The notes: generated from the letters alone by a model not told the origin. A stretch of 22,177 bases of DNA from CAYYJM01 sp964471755 (GCA_964471755.1 CAYYJM010000082.1:1-22177); one strand, 5' to 3'. Shown: positions 15,451 to 21,976, numbered from the stretch's first letter. A program made the numbers and translations.

Positions 15451-16078
15451 CGGCCAGCGGCAATGTGAAGCCGGGCAGGACCGGATCGCCGAGCAGCGTG
15501 TCGGCAGCGGTCAAGACGCCGTCCGACGGATCGACCTGGGTGTAGATCGTCACAGTCCGTGCGTCCGGGTCGATCTCCCAGACGAGCCGGCAGCCGGCCT
15601 GGAAGTAGTCCGCTCGCTTGAGGTGCATCTCGGCCGGAGTGTTGCTGTCGCTGAGTACCTCGACAGCCAGGTCGGGGGCCACGTCCGGGACGGGCTGGGT
15701 CGGTGGTAGACGGTTGGGGAAGCGGTCCCAGCCGACGAAGGCAACGTCCGGGACTCGCACCCGTCGCGTGAACAGACGCATCATGCCGTCCGCTCCGGTG
15801 ACGATGCCCAGGTTGCGCGGGATGACGAACGCATTGAGCAGGCCAGCCAGGATCAACGCGAGTTGCGACTCCCGGTACCCCATCGGTTTCTCCACGAGGA
15901 CGCCGTCGATCAGTTCGCAGATTCGCTTGCGGGGAGCGTCGAGCGCGGCGAGCAGGTCTGCCTCGGTGGCCGTGCCCGGAGCCGGCGGCATGCGCACGCG
16001 ATCCAGTGGGATGCCGCCCAGCCGTTCGAGCAGATCGGCGATCGATTCGCTGGCCACGTCCACTGTCGCTGTACTCAT
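15419..16078 (-). CDS. Uma2 family nuclease-like protein, duplicate copy 1
   Basis: A 219-residue Uma2 (DUF820) protein. Core motifs are ELIDGVLVEKPMG (55-67), RVPDVAF (Asp111), APDLAVEVLS (Asp136, Glu140) and the helix MHLKRADYFQAGCRLVWEID with Lys154, a PD-(D/E)XK-like arrangement; function of the family is unproven. It is identical to the copy at 17954-18613 except for its last codons, where it reads LPLADLFAELDRHG instead of LNLAELFAELDRHG. Its 3' end instead resembles the Uma2 relic at 16429-16545, so the gene looks chimeric. The identity continues through its promoter region. The stop codon overlaps the -35 of the thiC promoter. Confidence 0.88.
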   Translation of the reverse strand: MSTATVDVASESIADLLERLGGIPLDRVRMPPAPGTATEADLLAALDAPRKRICELIDGVLVEKPMGYRESQLALILAGLLNAFVIPRNLGIVTGADGMMRLFTRRVRVPDVAFVGWDRFPNRLPPTQPVPDVAPDLAVEVLSDSNTPAEMHLKRADYFQAGCRLVWEIDPDARTVTIYTQVDPSDGVLTAADTLLGDPVLPGFTLPLADLFAELDRHG

Positions 16079-16196
16079 CTGCCGTCCTCGCCGAGGTGTT
16101 CAGGACGATCCACGAACCGGGGTTATTCTACCCCGAATCAAACATCGGGAATAGCCGCTGTCATGAGATACGGGCTCACCCGAACAGAAACAGGCC
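15465..16196. repeat. 732-bp identical duplication, copy 1
   Basis: By eye this block matches 18000-18731 at every base (offset 2535). It contains nearly all of the Uma2 gene, its upstream region with promoter and palindrome, and the last codons of the phosphate permease. Just outside it the two sequences differ at about 13 of 127 positions on the permease side. Confidence 0.93.
16118..16135 (-). promoter_or_regulatory. Uma2 promoter -10 inside a small palindrome (copy 1)
   Basis: A TAGAAT -10 on the minus strand (16130-16125) sits inside the inverted repeat CGGGGT-N6-ACCCCG (16118-16135), about 47 bases before the Uma2 ATG at 16078. The palindrome could be an operator. The nearest -35 candidates are poor. 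Confidence 0.38.
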
Positions 16197-16322
16197 AATG
16201 CAGTAAAGACCGCCGGCCAGAGCCATCGGCATCGGCAAGGTCAGCACCCAGACGAGCAGGATCTTCGTCGTCGTCGCCGCCTGGACGCCCGCGCCGGTTG
16301 CCCACATCGTCCCGGCTACCCC
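16176..16322 (-). pseudogene. 3' fragment of the PiT phosphate permease gene
   Basis: The last 48 or so codons of a PiT permease (from VAGTMWATGAGVQAATTTKILL to LYCIGLFLFG, the final membrane helices) are present without the rest of the gene. They correspond to the end of the intact gene at 18711-20087, with about 10 percent nucleotide difference and several amino-acid changes. The 5' side is joined at 16322-16324, over a shared CCCG, to the truncated TPP aptamer. The frame stays open across the junction (ATG at 16382), giving a 68-codon fusion frame that begins in riboswitch sequence; translation is unproven. Confidence 0.88.
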
Positions 16323-16394
16323 CGGATCAGGTCCCGAGGGTCTGCTCTCAGCCGCTCCCGGCTCTCGTGCCCGGAACAGCACCCCTGGCGGATC
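16322..16394 (-). ncRNA. Truncated duplicate of the TPP riboswitch aptamer
   Basis: This copy keeps the P1 5' strand, GGGGTGCT, CTGAGA (16351-16346) and ACCTGATCCGG but ends exactly where the functional aptamer continues with GGATAAT. The pyrophosphate-sensing half and the P1 3' strand are missing, so it should not bind TPP as a switch. Its promoter -10 has changed from TAGAAT to GAGAAT (16409-16404). A covariance-model scan might report only a partial hit. Confidence 0.88.
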
Positions 16395-16460
16395 TCACGG
16401 AGAATTCTCGGAGACGAAGAGGAAATCGTCAGCCATGCCGGTCCAACTCGGCGAAAAGGT
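16322..16460. repeat. Duplicated riboswitch/promoter/Uma2-3' segment, copy B
   Basis: Repeat of 15312-15450 (offset 1010) with about seven substitutions in 139 bases. It abuts the permease fragment on one side and the deletion junction of the Uma2 relic on the other. Confidence 0.9.
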
Positions 16461-16545
16461 TTGTGGCCTTGCCAGGAGCCGGCGGAATGAGAAGGCGATC
16501 CGCCGGGATGCCGACCAGGCGGTCGAGAAGACCGGCAGTTGACAA
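16429..16545 (-). pseudogene. Uma2 relic with a large in-frame internal deletion
   Basis: The minus strand reads a 38-codon frame whose first part (AGLLDRLVGIPADRLLIPPAPGKAT in three pieces) aligns to residues 14-38 of the full Uma2 copies with about 17 of 25 identities, then jumps directly to the family-specific end NLFAELDRHG and a stop. About 171 central codons are missing, including all nuclease motifs. The divergence shows that this was a separate paralogue, not a recent copy. Its 3' end is the part resembling the 3' end of Uma2 copy 1. Confidence 0.82.
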
Positions 16546-16554
16546 GGTTGCGCC

Positions 16555-16812
16555 CTATCCCACCTTCTGCAGATCCGCCGTGAACTCGGTCGGGTCAGCG
16601 ATGCCGAAGCCGTCGAGGGTAGCCCGGACGGTCACCAGATGATGTTCGTAGACCTTCTCGTCTTCCGGATACGCCGGCACAGTGATGAACGCCCCGGTCT
16701 CGACGTGGCTATAGATGCGTGCGGCGGGTTCGTCCGTGATGAGCCGGCAGGTGAATCCGAGCGACCGCAACGCACGGTCCAGTTGCCCATAGGTGACGCT
16801 GGCTTGGTTCAT
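16555..16812 (-). CDS. Small conserved hypothetical protein (85 aa)
   Basis: An 85-residue protein with no named family that I can assign firmly. It begins TYGQLDRALRSLGFTCRLI, contains ARIYSHVETGAFITVPAYPEDEKVYEHHLVTVRATLDGFGIAD and ends in an acidic helix. The pattern of one short helix, then beta strands around a conserved His and a hydrophobic strand, is loosely like HicA/YcfA-type small RNA-binding toxins, but the HicA active-site GxxxH signature is not clear. The ATG at 16812 follows the DUF4365 stop by one base and has GGGGAG six bases upstream, so it is translationally coupled to that gene. A toxin-antitoxin-like pair is possible and unproven. Confidence 0.62.
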   Translation of the reverse strand: MNQASVTYGQLDRALRSLGFTCRLITDEPAARIYSHVETGAFITVPAYPEDEKVYEHHLVTVRATLDGFGIADPTEFTADLQKVG

Positions 16813-16813
16813 G

Positions 16814-17467
16814 TCACTCTCCCCAAAGTCGGGGAACGCCTTGCTGGAGTTGTCGCCACTGCTTCACGGCCTTGCGATTCACTCGCTGGTCCGAAGGAAC
16901 GCGAACTCGAACCGTCTTCGCATTGGGTCGAGGCCGGCGCGAGGTGCTGAAATACTCCTGGACCCAAACCCACCAGGCTCGCCGGATGATTGCGTCATAG
17001 AGTATCAGCAAGACTGGCATCCGTTCGCGAGTCCACAAATTATAGTCTCGCACATCCAGATCGTAGACGTAATTCGAGCCAATCAAGGTCCACGATTCCG
17101 CTGCTTTCAATTGCAGGTACACCGCACCCGGTTCGATGTAGCCGTGGTCGTCGTGGGTGATCATCACCAGATCGTAGCCATAGTCGCTGTTCAAGCGATG
17201 AGCGGTGTGTCCGCAGACCAGGATATACCCCTCGACGTGGTGGACACTCAGAGGCTGCACGAAAAGCCCCTCGCCCCGGTACTCCGGGGAGAGGGGATGG
17301 GGTGAGGGGTCTTCGTTTTCGCTGGTTTCGTAGGCATTCCCCCTCACCCCAACCCTCTCCCCCGGAGTACCGGGGGCGAGGGAGCCGCTTTCCGTATAGT
17401 CTCTCAGGTCAGCGATGATGTGTTCACGGGTACGTTGCTTGCGCGGTCCCAGAGCATCTCCTGTCAT
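16814..17467 (-). CDS. DUF4365 protein carrying a 52-residue mobile-palindrome insert
   Basis: A 217-residue protein with a DUF4365 domain (about 73-200). The family core SVHHVEGYILVCGHTAHRLNSDYGYDLVMITHD, then VYLQLKA (Asp99, Gln119, Lys121), resembles a PD-(D/E)XK nuclease fold with a Q-x-K variant; family function is unknown. Residues 22-73 come from a 151-bp palindromic element plus a 5-bp duplicated target. Removing them restores IIADLSVHHVEGY, the expected family start. The insertion keeps the frame and has no stop. The ATG at 17467 has GGAGGG eight bases upstream and is preferred to a TTG at 17503. The gene is followed after one base by the 85-residue gene and preceded by the 115-residue gene, forming a small operon. 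Confidence 0.75.
   Translation of the reverse strand: MTGDALGPRKQRTREHIIADLRDYTESGSLAPGTPGERVGVRGNAYETSENEDPSPHPLSPEYRGEGLFVQPLSVHHVEGYILVCGHTAHRLNSDYGYDLVMITHDDHGYIEPGAVYLQLKAAESWTLIGSNYVYDLDVRDYNLWTRERMPVLLILYDAIIRRAWWVWVQEYFSTSRRPRPNAKTVRVRVPSDQRVNRKAVKQWRQLQQGVPRLWGE
17252..17402. mobile_element. Palindromic MITE-like element with 5-bp target duplication
   Basis: A 151-bp element flanked by CTCAG direct repeats (17247-17251 and 17403-17407). Its ends are imperfect inverted repeats, AGGCTGCACGAAAAGC at one end and AGACTATACGGAAAGC read from the other. Inside are two long arms (17267-17309 and 17339-17383) that fold back over about 43 positions with few mismatches. It has no coding capacity for a transposase. 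Element plus duplication equals 156 bp, so the host frame is kept. A related copy lies at 21977-22110. Confidence 0.85.
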
Positions 17468-17499
17468 CCGTGCCGCCCTCCGATTTGGTGCGAGGCTGC

Positions 17500-17847
17500 T
17501 CAAACGTCGATCGCCTCTCCATCAATGGTGAAGCGCTCGCCGCGCAGCTCGTCGCGCCAGACGTCGATCGCGTTGCGGATGCGATCCCTGGCCAGCTTCA
17601 TCCCGGCGTCCATCATGCGTTTCTGCGCCCCGAGCATCGGCCAGAAGATCGGGATGATCGTCATGCAGCCCTGGGCCTGGCCGAATGCGGCATAGGATGC
17701 CTTCATCGCCTCGTACTCGGAGATGGCGTTGCGCAGGTAAAGCACCTTCGCCTTACGGATCTCCTCCGGGGCCAGGCCGGACAGGCCGGCGATGAAGAGC
17801 TGGAGCTTCTCCGGCGACAGGAACTCCGACGGTTGCTGTGACTGCAT
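17500..17847 (-). CDS. Conserved-looking hypothetical protein (115 aa)
   Basis: A 115-residue, mostly helical protein I do not recognise. It has an amphipathic N-terminal half (LQLFIAGLSGLAPEEIRKAKVLYLRNAISEYEAMKAS), a short hydrophobic patch CMTIIPIFWPML (about 60-71) that is too short and interrupted to be a confident membrane span, and a charged C-terminal helix. The ATG at 17847 has GGAG six bases upstream. It lies 32 bases before the DUF4365 start on the same strand and is probably the first gene of that operon. The 106 bases upstream, up to Uma2 copy 2, hold no feature I can name. Confidence 0.55.
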   Translation of the reverse strand: MQSQQPSEFLSPEKLQLFIAGLSGLAPEEIRKAKVLYLRNAISEYEAMKASYAAFGQAQGCMTIIPIFWPMLGAQKRMMDAGMKLARDRIRNAIDVWRDELRGERFTIDGEAIDV

Positions 17848-17953
17848 GGTCGTCTCCAGATGGGGAGGAACGTCCTGTCAGTGAACCCCCGGATGCGCCC
17901 GCTGTCAAGGGCCGCGCCGGTAGCCGGTGCTGACCTGGTTCATGCCGTCTCCC

Positions 17954-18613
17954 TCATCCGTGCCGGTCCAGCTCGGCGAACAGTTCGGCCAGGTTGAGCG
18001 TGAAGCCGGGCAGGACCGGATCGCCGAGCAGCGTGTCGGCAGCGGTCAAGACGCCGTCCGACGGATCGACCTGGGTGTAGATCGTCACAGTCCGTGCGTC
18101 CGGGTCGATCTCCCAGACGAGCCGGCAGCCGGCCTGGAAGTAGTCCGCTCGCTTGAGGTGCATCTCGGCCGGAGTGTTGCTGTCGCTGAGTACCTCGACA
18201 GCCAGGTCGGGGGCCACGTCCGGGACGGGCTGGGTCGGTGGTAGACGGTTGGGGAAGCGGTCCCAGCCGACGAAGGCAACGTCCGGGACTCGCACCCGTC
18301 GCGTGAACAGACGCATCATGCCGTCCGCTCCGGTGACGATGCCCAGGTTGCGCGGGATGACGAACGCATTGAGCAGGCCAGCCAGGATCAACGCGAGTTG
18401 CGACTCCCGGTACCCCATCGGTTTCTCCACGAGGACGCCGTCGATCAGTTCGCAGATTCGCTTGCGGGGAGCGTCGAGCGCGGCGAGCAGGTCTGCCTCG
18501 GTGGCCGTGCCCGGAGCCGGCGGCATGCGCACGCGATCCAGTGGGATGCCGCCCAGCCGTTCGAGCAGATCGGCGATCGATTCGCTGGCCACGTCCACTG
18601 TCGCTGTACTCAT
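17954..18613 (-). CDS. Uma2 family nuclease-like protein, duplicate copy 2
   Basis: The second 219-residue Uma2 protein, with the same core residues as copy 1 (Asp111, Asp136, Glu140, Lys154) and identical over all but the last ten or so residues. It ends LNLAELFAELDRHG. Because it lies directly downstream of the intact permease gene with continuous, undamaged flanks, I take this as the ancestral position and copy 1 as derived. The start at 18613 and the promoter region with its palindrome (18653-18670) are identical to copy 1. Absence of any substitution, even at silent sites, means that homogenisation is recent. Confidence 0.88.
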   Translation of the reverse strand: MSTATVDVASESIADLLERLGGIPLDRVRMPPAPGTATEADLLAALDAPRKRICELIDGVLVEKPMGYRESQLALILAGLLNAFVIPRNLGIVTGADGMMRLFTRRVRVPDVAFVGWDRFPNRLPPTQPVPDVAPDLAVEVLSDSNTPAEMHLKRADYFQAGCRLVWEIDPDARTVTIYTQVDPSDGVLTAADTLLGDPVLPGFTLNLAELFAELDRHG

Positions 18614-18731
18614 CTGCCGTCCTCGCCGAGGTGTTCAGGACGATCCACGAACCGGGGTTATTCTACCCCGAATCAAACATCGGGAATAGCCGCTGTCATG
18701 AGATACGGGCTCACCCGAACAGAAACAGGCC
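18000..18731. repeat. 732-bp identical duplication, copy 2
   Basis: Partner of 15465-16196. It includes the Uma2 gene apart from its 3' end, the 97-base intergenic region and the final seven or so codons of the permease gene. Confidence 0.93.
18653..18670 (-). promoter_or_regulatory. Uma2 promoter -10 inside a small palindrome (copy 2)
   Basis: Same CGGGGT-N6-ACCCCG palindrome around a TAGAAT -10 (18665-18660) as upstream of copy 1. It lies in the 97-base gap after the permease stop, so Uma2 can be transcribed separately from the permease. Confidence 0.38.
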
Positions 18732-20087
18732 GAGGCAGTAGAGGCCGCCGCCCAGAGCCATCGACATTGGCAAGGTCAGCACCCAGGCGAGCAGGATCTT
18801 CGTCGTCGTCGTCGCCTGGACGCCCGAGCCGGTCGCCCACATCGTCCCGGCCACGCCCGACGACAGGACGTGCGTCGTGCTGACCGGCATCTTGGCCACG
18901 GTCGCCAGCAGGATCGTCGAGGCGGCGACGAACTGGGCAATCATCCCCTGGCCATAGCTCAGATGCGTGTTGCCGATCTTCTCCGCGACGGTCTTGACGA
19001 TGGGCCGGTAGCCGACCGTCGTGCCGATCCCGAGGGCCAGGGCCGTGCCGAAGACGACCCAGAACGGCACGAACTGGATCGCGCTGCGCAGCGTCTTCGT
19101 ATCCCGGGTGAGTACCTTGCGCACCTCCGGCGGGTAGGTCGAGACGGCCTGGGTGACGCGAAAGATCGCCTGGCGAACCTCCCAGCGCCGGTCGGGCTCC
19201 AGGTCGTTGAACGAGACCTTGCCGTCCAGTTCGCCACGGATCGTGCCGAGGTCCGCCCGAGTGGTCGGATCGGAGTGGTCCATCCGTTCGAGCTGGTGCA
19301 GGATGTTGCCGGCGGCCTGGTAGACCTGGCCGGCCCGGTTCGGGTGGTTCGTGTCCAGGGCGTAGGCGAAGGGCAGGAAGCCGATCAGCACGAGCAGGAG
19401 CAGGCCCATGCCCTTCTGGCCATCGTTCGACCCGTGAGCGTAGCTTACCGCGCCGCAGGACAGGATGAGCGTCGCCCGGATCCAGAACGGCGGCGGTTGC
19501 CTGGTGTCCTCCAGGGGCCTGTACAGGACCGGATTGGGCAGGAGCCAGAGCATGCCGAGCAGAAGCAGGCCGGCCAGGAGGAAGCCGACAACCGGCGAGA
19601 TGAGCAAGGCCAGAAACACCTCGCCGGCCGTCGCCCAGTTGACACCCGCGATGCCGTGGCCATGCAGCAGGCTGTTGGCCAGGCCGACGCCGAGGATCGA
19701 ACCGATCAGCGTGTGCGAGCTGGACACCGGCAGACCGATGCACCAGGTTCCCAGGTTCCAGGTCACGGCCGCCAGCAACAGCGACAGCACCATGATGAGC
19801 CCGACGGCCGACGTGCCAACCACGACAAGCAGATCGACCGGCAGCAGATTGACGATGCTGTAGGCGACGGCCGTACCGCCCAGAAGAACACCGAAGAAGT
19901 TCAGGATGCCGGAGAAGATGACGGCGTACGTCGGTTCCAGCGAGTTGGTGTAGATGACCGTCGTGACGGCGTTGGCCGTGTCGTGGAAGCCATTGATGAA
20001 CTCGAAGCCGAAGGCGATCACCAGCGCGATGACCAGCGTCAGAAGCGAGCAGAGCGGTAGAGCCGCCGCTGCGGACCAAAACTCCAT
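18711..20087 (-). CDS. pit: PiT family inorganic phosphate permease
   Basis: A 458-residue PHO4/PiT transporter that imports phosphate with a cation. Both inverted-repeat signatures are seen: GFHDTANAVT (33-42) and YAHGSNDGQKGMG (about 216-228), with the paired SSSHTLIGSILG and VSTTHVLSSGVAGTMWATG motifs. Around ten hydrophobic segments flank a central soluble loop (about 245-340, acidic and Arg-rich, with DRRWEVRQAIFRV) that is larger than in short PiT proteins. No PhoU-like gene is adjacent. The ATG at 20087 has a GGGGGAAGG stretch just upstream. Its last 48 codons are duplicated at 16176-16322. Whether it is the low-affinity constitutive type cannot be read here. Confidence 0.93.
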   Translation of the reverse strand: MEFWSAAAALPLCSLLTLVIALVIAFGFEFINGFHDTANAVTTVIYTNSLEPTYAVIFSGILNFFGVLLGGTAVAYSIVNLLPVDLLVVVGTSAVGLIMVLSLLLAAVTWNLGTWCIGLPVSSSHTLIGSILGVGLANSLLHGHGIAGVNWATAGEVFLALLISPVVGFLLAGLLLLGMLWLLPNPVLYRPLEDTRQPPPFWIRATLILSCGAVSYAHGSNDGQKGMGLLLLVLIGFLPFAYALDTNHPNRAGQVYQAAGNILHQLERMDHSDPTTRADLGTIRGELDGKVSFNDLEPDRRWEVRQAIFRVTQAVSTYPPEVRKVLTRDTKTLRSAIQFVPFWVVFGTALALGIGTTVGYRPIVKTVAEKIGNTHLSYGQGMIAQFVAASTILLATVAKMPVSTTHVLSSGVAGTMWATGSGVQATTTTKILLAWVLTLPMSMALGGGLYCLGLFLFG

Positions 20088-20433
20088 ACCTTCCCCCAGC
20101 GCAGACAGGCGCCGTCAGACGCCGGATCTCCCGGCAGAGTAACCAGCCACGCGCTCCGTCCGAAACATTTCTTTGGAAATTTACCGAATCTTCACAATCG
20201 GCCCGGAGGTCCGACGGCCCACCTCGGCGCTGGACGACCTCTGACCTCGACCGAGAAAGGTCGGATAGCGGCAGCGGGGACATGCGACAATTCTTGCTCG
20301 GGAGCGCAGCGACACCGTACCCGGGCGGCGGGGTGCATTTTCCGCCTCAGACCCGCTATGATAGTTCGACGCGGTCCGGCCGAGTCGCCTCGGGTGTGCG
20401 GGCCGGCGCTCGCTTGTCGCTGGAGGATCGGCC
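20088..20433. other. Divergent intergenic region
   Basis: This 346-bp gap separates the divergent permease and transglutaminase genes. It contains an AT-richer patch at about 20165-20200 (TTTCTTTGGAAATTTACCG), unusual for this DNA, and a TATGAT -10 for the right-hand gene. I see no PHO-box-like direct repeat, RNA gene or ORF worth calling. The permease promoter could not be placed. Confidence 0.5.
20357..20362 (+). promoter_or_regulatory. -10 element of the transglutaminase-like gene
   Basis: TATGAT at 20357-20362 with a weak TGCATT 17 bp upstream (20334-20339). The predicted leader is about 65 bases before the ATG at 20434. Confidence 0.42.
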
Positions 20434-21975
20434 ATGCGTCTGCTATCGCTGCTGGCAGTGTTTCTGCTCGCCTCATCGTTGCCTGCCCGGGACGAGGGCA
20501 AAGCCGTCAAGGAAACCTGGGACGCCATCTACTTCGGTGCCGCACGAGCCGGCCATGCCCACACGACCATCCGCCAGGTCAGTCGCGACGGCAAGCCCGT
20601 TCTGGTCGCCACCCTGGCGACGAGCCTTCGCCTGAAGCGCTACCAGGAAGTCGTGTCCATGGGCCTGACTCAGCGCTGCGAGGAAACCCTCGATGGCAAG
20701 GTGCAAAGACTGGGCGTGACAACGAAACTGGACAAGGGCGAGATCGTACAGGACGGCCGGGTCGAAGGCGATACCCTGATCGTTCAGGTCCAGACGGGAG
20801 GTCGGTCGATCCCTCTGCGTCTGCCCTGGCAGGCGGACGTGATCGGTCTGGCCCGGCAGGAGGACCTCTGGGTCGGTCGTAAACTCGCTGCCGGAGGGGA
20901 AGTCCGCTACAAGACGTTCGATCCGTCCGTCAATGCCGTGGTTGCCCTCAGTGCCCGGGTCGGCGACCGCGAGGAGGTTCTCGTCCTGATCGACAAGGGA
21001 ACGCCGGAGAAGCCACGCGGTGAACAGGTTCTGAAGTCGCTCTGGCGGGTGACCGTCTCGGCCGAGCCGGTCGAAGTGGCCGGCAAGAAACTCACGCTGC
21101 CGGGGCAAACCCTGTGGATCGACGACACCGGGACGACACTCCGCAGCGACAGCGAAATCCCCGGCCTCGGGAAGATCACCACCTTCCGTGTGACCCGCGG
21201 CCTCGCCCTGAGTGACGAGGGCAGCCCGGCCGAACTGCCCGATCTCGGCCTGTCCACCCTGGTCAAACTGGCCCAGCCAATCCCGAAGGCCCACCAGTCG
21301 AGCCAGATCGTCTACCGCATCACGGTCAAGGGCGATGCGATGCCGCAAAAGGCCTTCAGCGAGGATGCGCGGCAGAAGCCTGGAACGGTTCGAGGCGACC
21401 AGTTTGAACTGACCGTCCGAGCCGTTCGTGAGCCGGCCGGCGGTGACGCCTCCGCCTCACCGGGTGCAGAGTATCTGCGCAGCACCCACCTTCTCGACAG
21501 TAACGACGAGCGCATCCAGAACCTGGCGAAGAAGATCGTCGCCGGAGAGACCGACGCCTGGAAGAAGGCGCGCAAGCTGGAACGCTGGGTCCACGACAAC
21601 ATGCGGCCGACAGCGGCCGTCGGCCTGGTCAAGGCGAGCCAGATCTGCACCGATCTCCAGGGTGATTGCCGACAGCACGGCATGCTCCTGGCCGCTCTGT
21701 GCCGGGCGTCCGGTGTGCCGGCTCGGACCGCTCAGGGTCTGGTCTACGTCCACGATCGGAAGAACGGCCCGGTGTTCGGCTTCCACCTGTGGACGGAAGT
21801 CTGGGTCCAGGGACAATGGATGAGCCTGGACGCCACCCTGGGGCAGGGAAGCGTCGGCCCGGCCCACCTCAAGATCGGCGACAGTTCCTGGAAGGATGGC
21901 GAGGGCCTGGCTCCGTTGCTCACCCTGGTCCAGGTTCTCGGCCGACTCCAGATCAAGACCGTCTCGGTGGAGTAA
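20434..21975 (+). CDS. Exported transglutaminase-like (papain-fold) protein
   Basis: A 513-residue protein with a signal peptide (MRLLSLLAVFLLASSLPARD) and a C-terminal transglutaminase-like domain (about 355-490). The catalytic triad is visible: Cys412 in GDCRQHGMLLAALCRASGVPAR, His451 in FGFHLWTEVWV and Asp466 in SLDATLG. The N-terminal 330 residues are beta-rich and without a named domain. Bacterial proteins of this type act outside the cytoplasm as amidases or cross-linking enzymes; the substrate is unknown. The ATG at 20434 has GGAGGA six bases upstream. The gene is divergent from the permease and is followed within a few bases by a palindromic repeat, so it is probably monocistronic. 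Confidence 0.86.
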   Translation: MRLLSLLAVFLLASSLPARDEGKAVKETWDAIYFGAARAGHAHTTIRQVSRDGKPVLVATLATSLRLKRYQEVVSMGLTQRCEETLDGKVQRLGVTTKLDKGEIVQDGRVEGDTLIVQVQTGGRSIPLRLPWQADVIGLARQEDLWVGRKLAAGGEVRYKTFDPSVNAVVALSARVGDREEVLVLIDKGTPEKPRGEQVLKSLWRVTVSAEPVEVAGKKLTLPGQTLWIDDTGTTLRSDSEIPGLGKITTFRVTRGLALSDEGSPAELPDLGLSTLVKLAQPIPKAHQSSQIVYRITVKGDAMPQKAFSEDARQKPGTVRGDQFELTVRAVREPAGGDASASPGAEYLRSTHLLDSNDERIQNLAKKIVAGETDAWKKARKLERWVHDNMRPTAAVGLVKASQICTDLQGDCRQHGMLLAALCRASGVPARTAQGLVYVHDRKNGPVFGFHLWTEVWVQGQWMSLDATLGQGSVGPAHLKIGDSSWKDGEGLAPLLTLVQVLGRLQIKTVSVE

Positions 21976-21976
21976 A

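Noticed and set aside
14035..15468. 477-codon plus-strand open frame antisense to thiC
   Set aside because: Long only because of codon bias in thiC; composition (His, Arg, Asp, Val rich) is that of a shadow frame.
17203..17407. The palindrome in the DUF4365 gene as two genes split by a terminator
   Set aside because: The frame is open throughout, there is no stop, and removal of element plus 5-bp duplication restores the protein motif, so a single gene with an insert is simpler.
18870..20060. 396-codon plus-strand open frame antisense to the permease
   Set aside because: Shadow of a well-supported PiT gene; Arg/Asp/Gln-rich, no domain.
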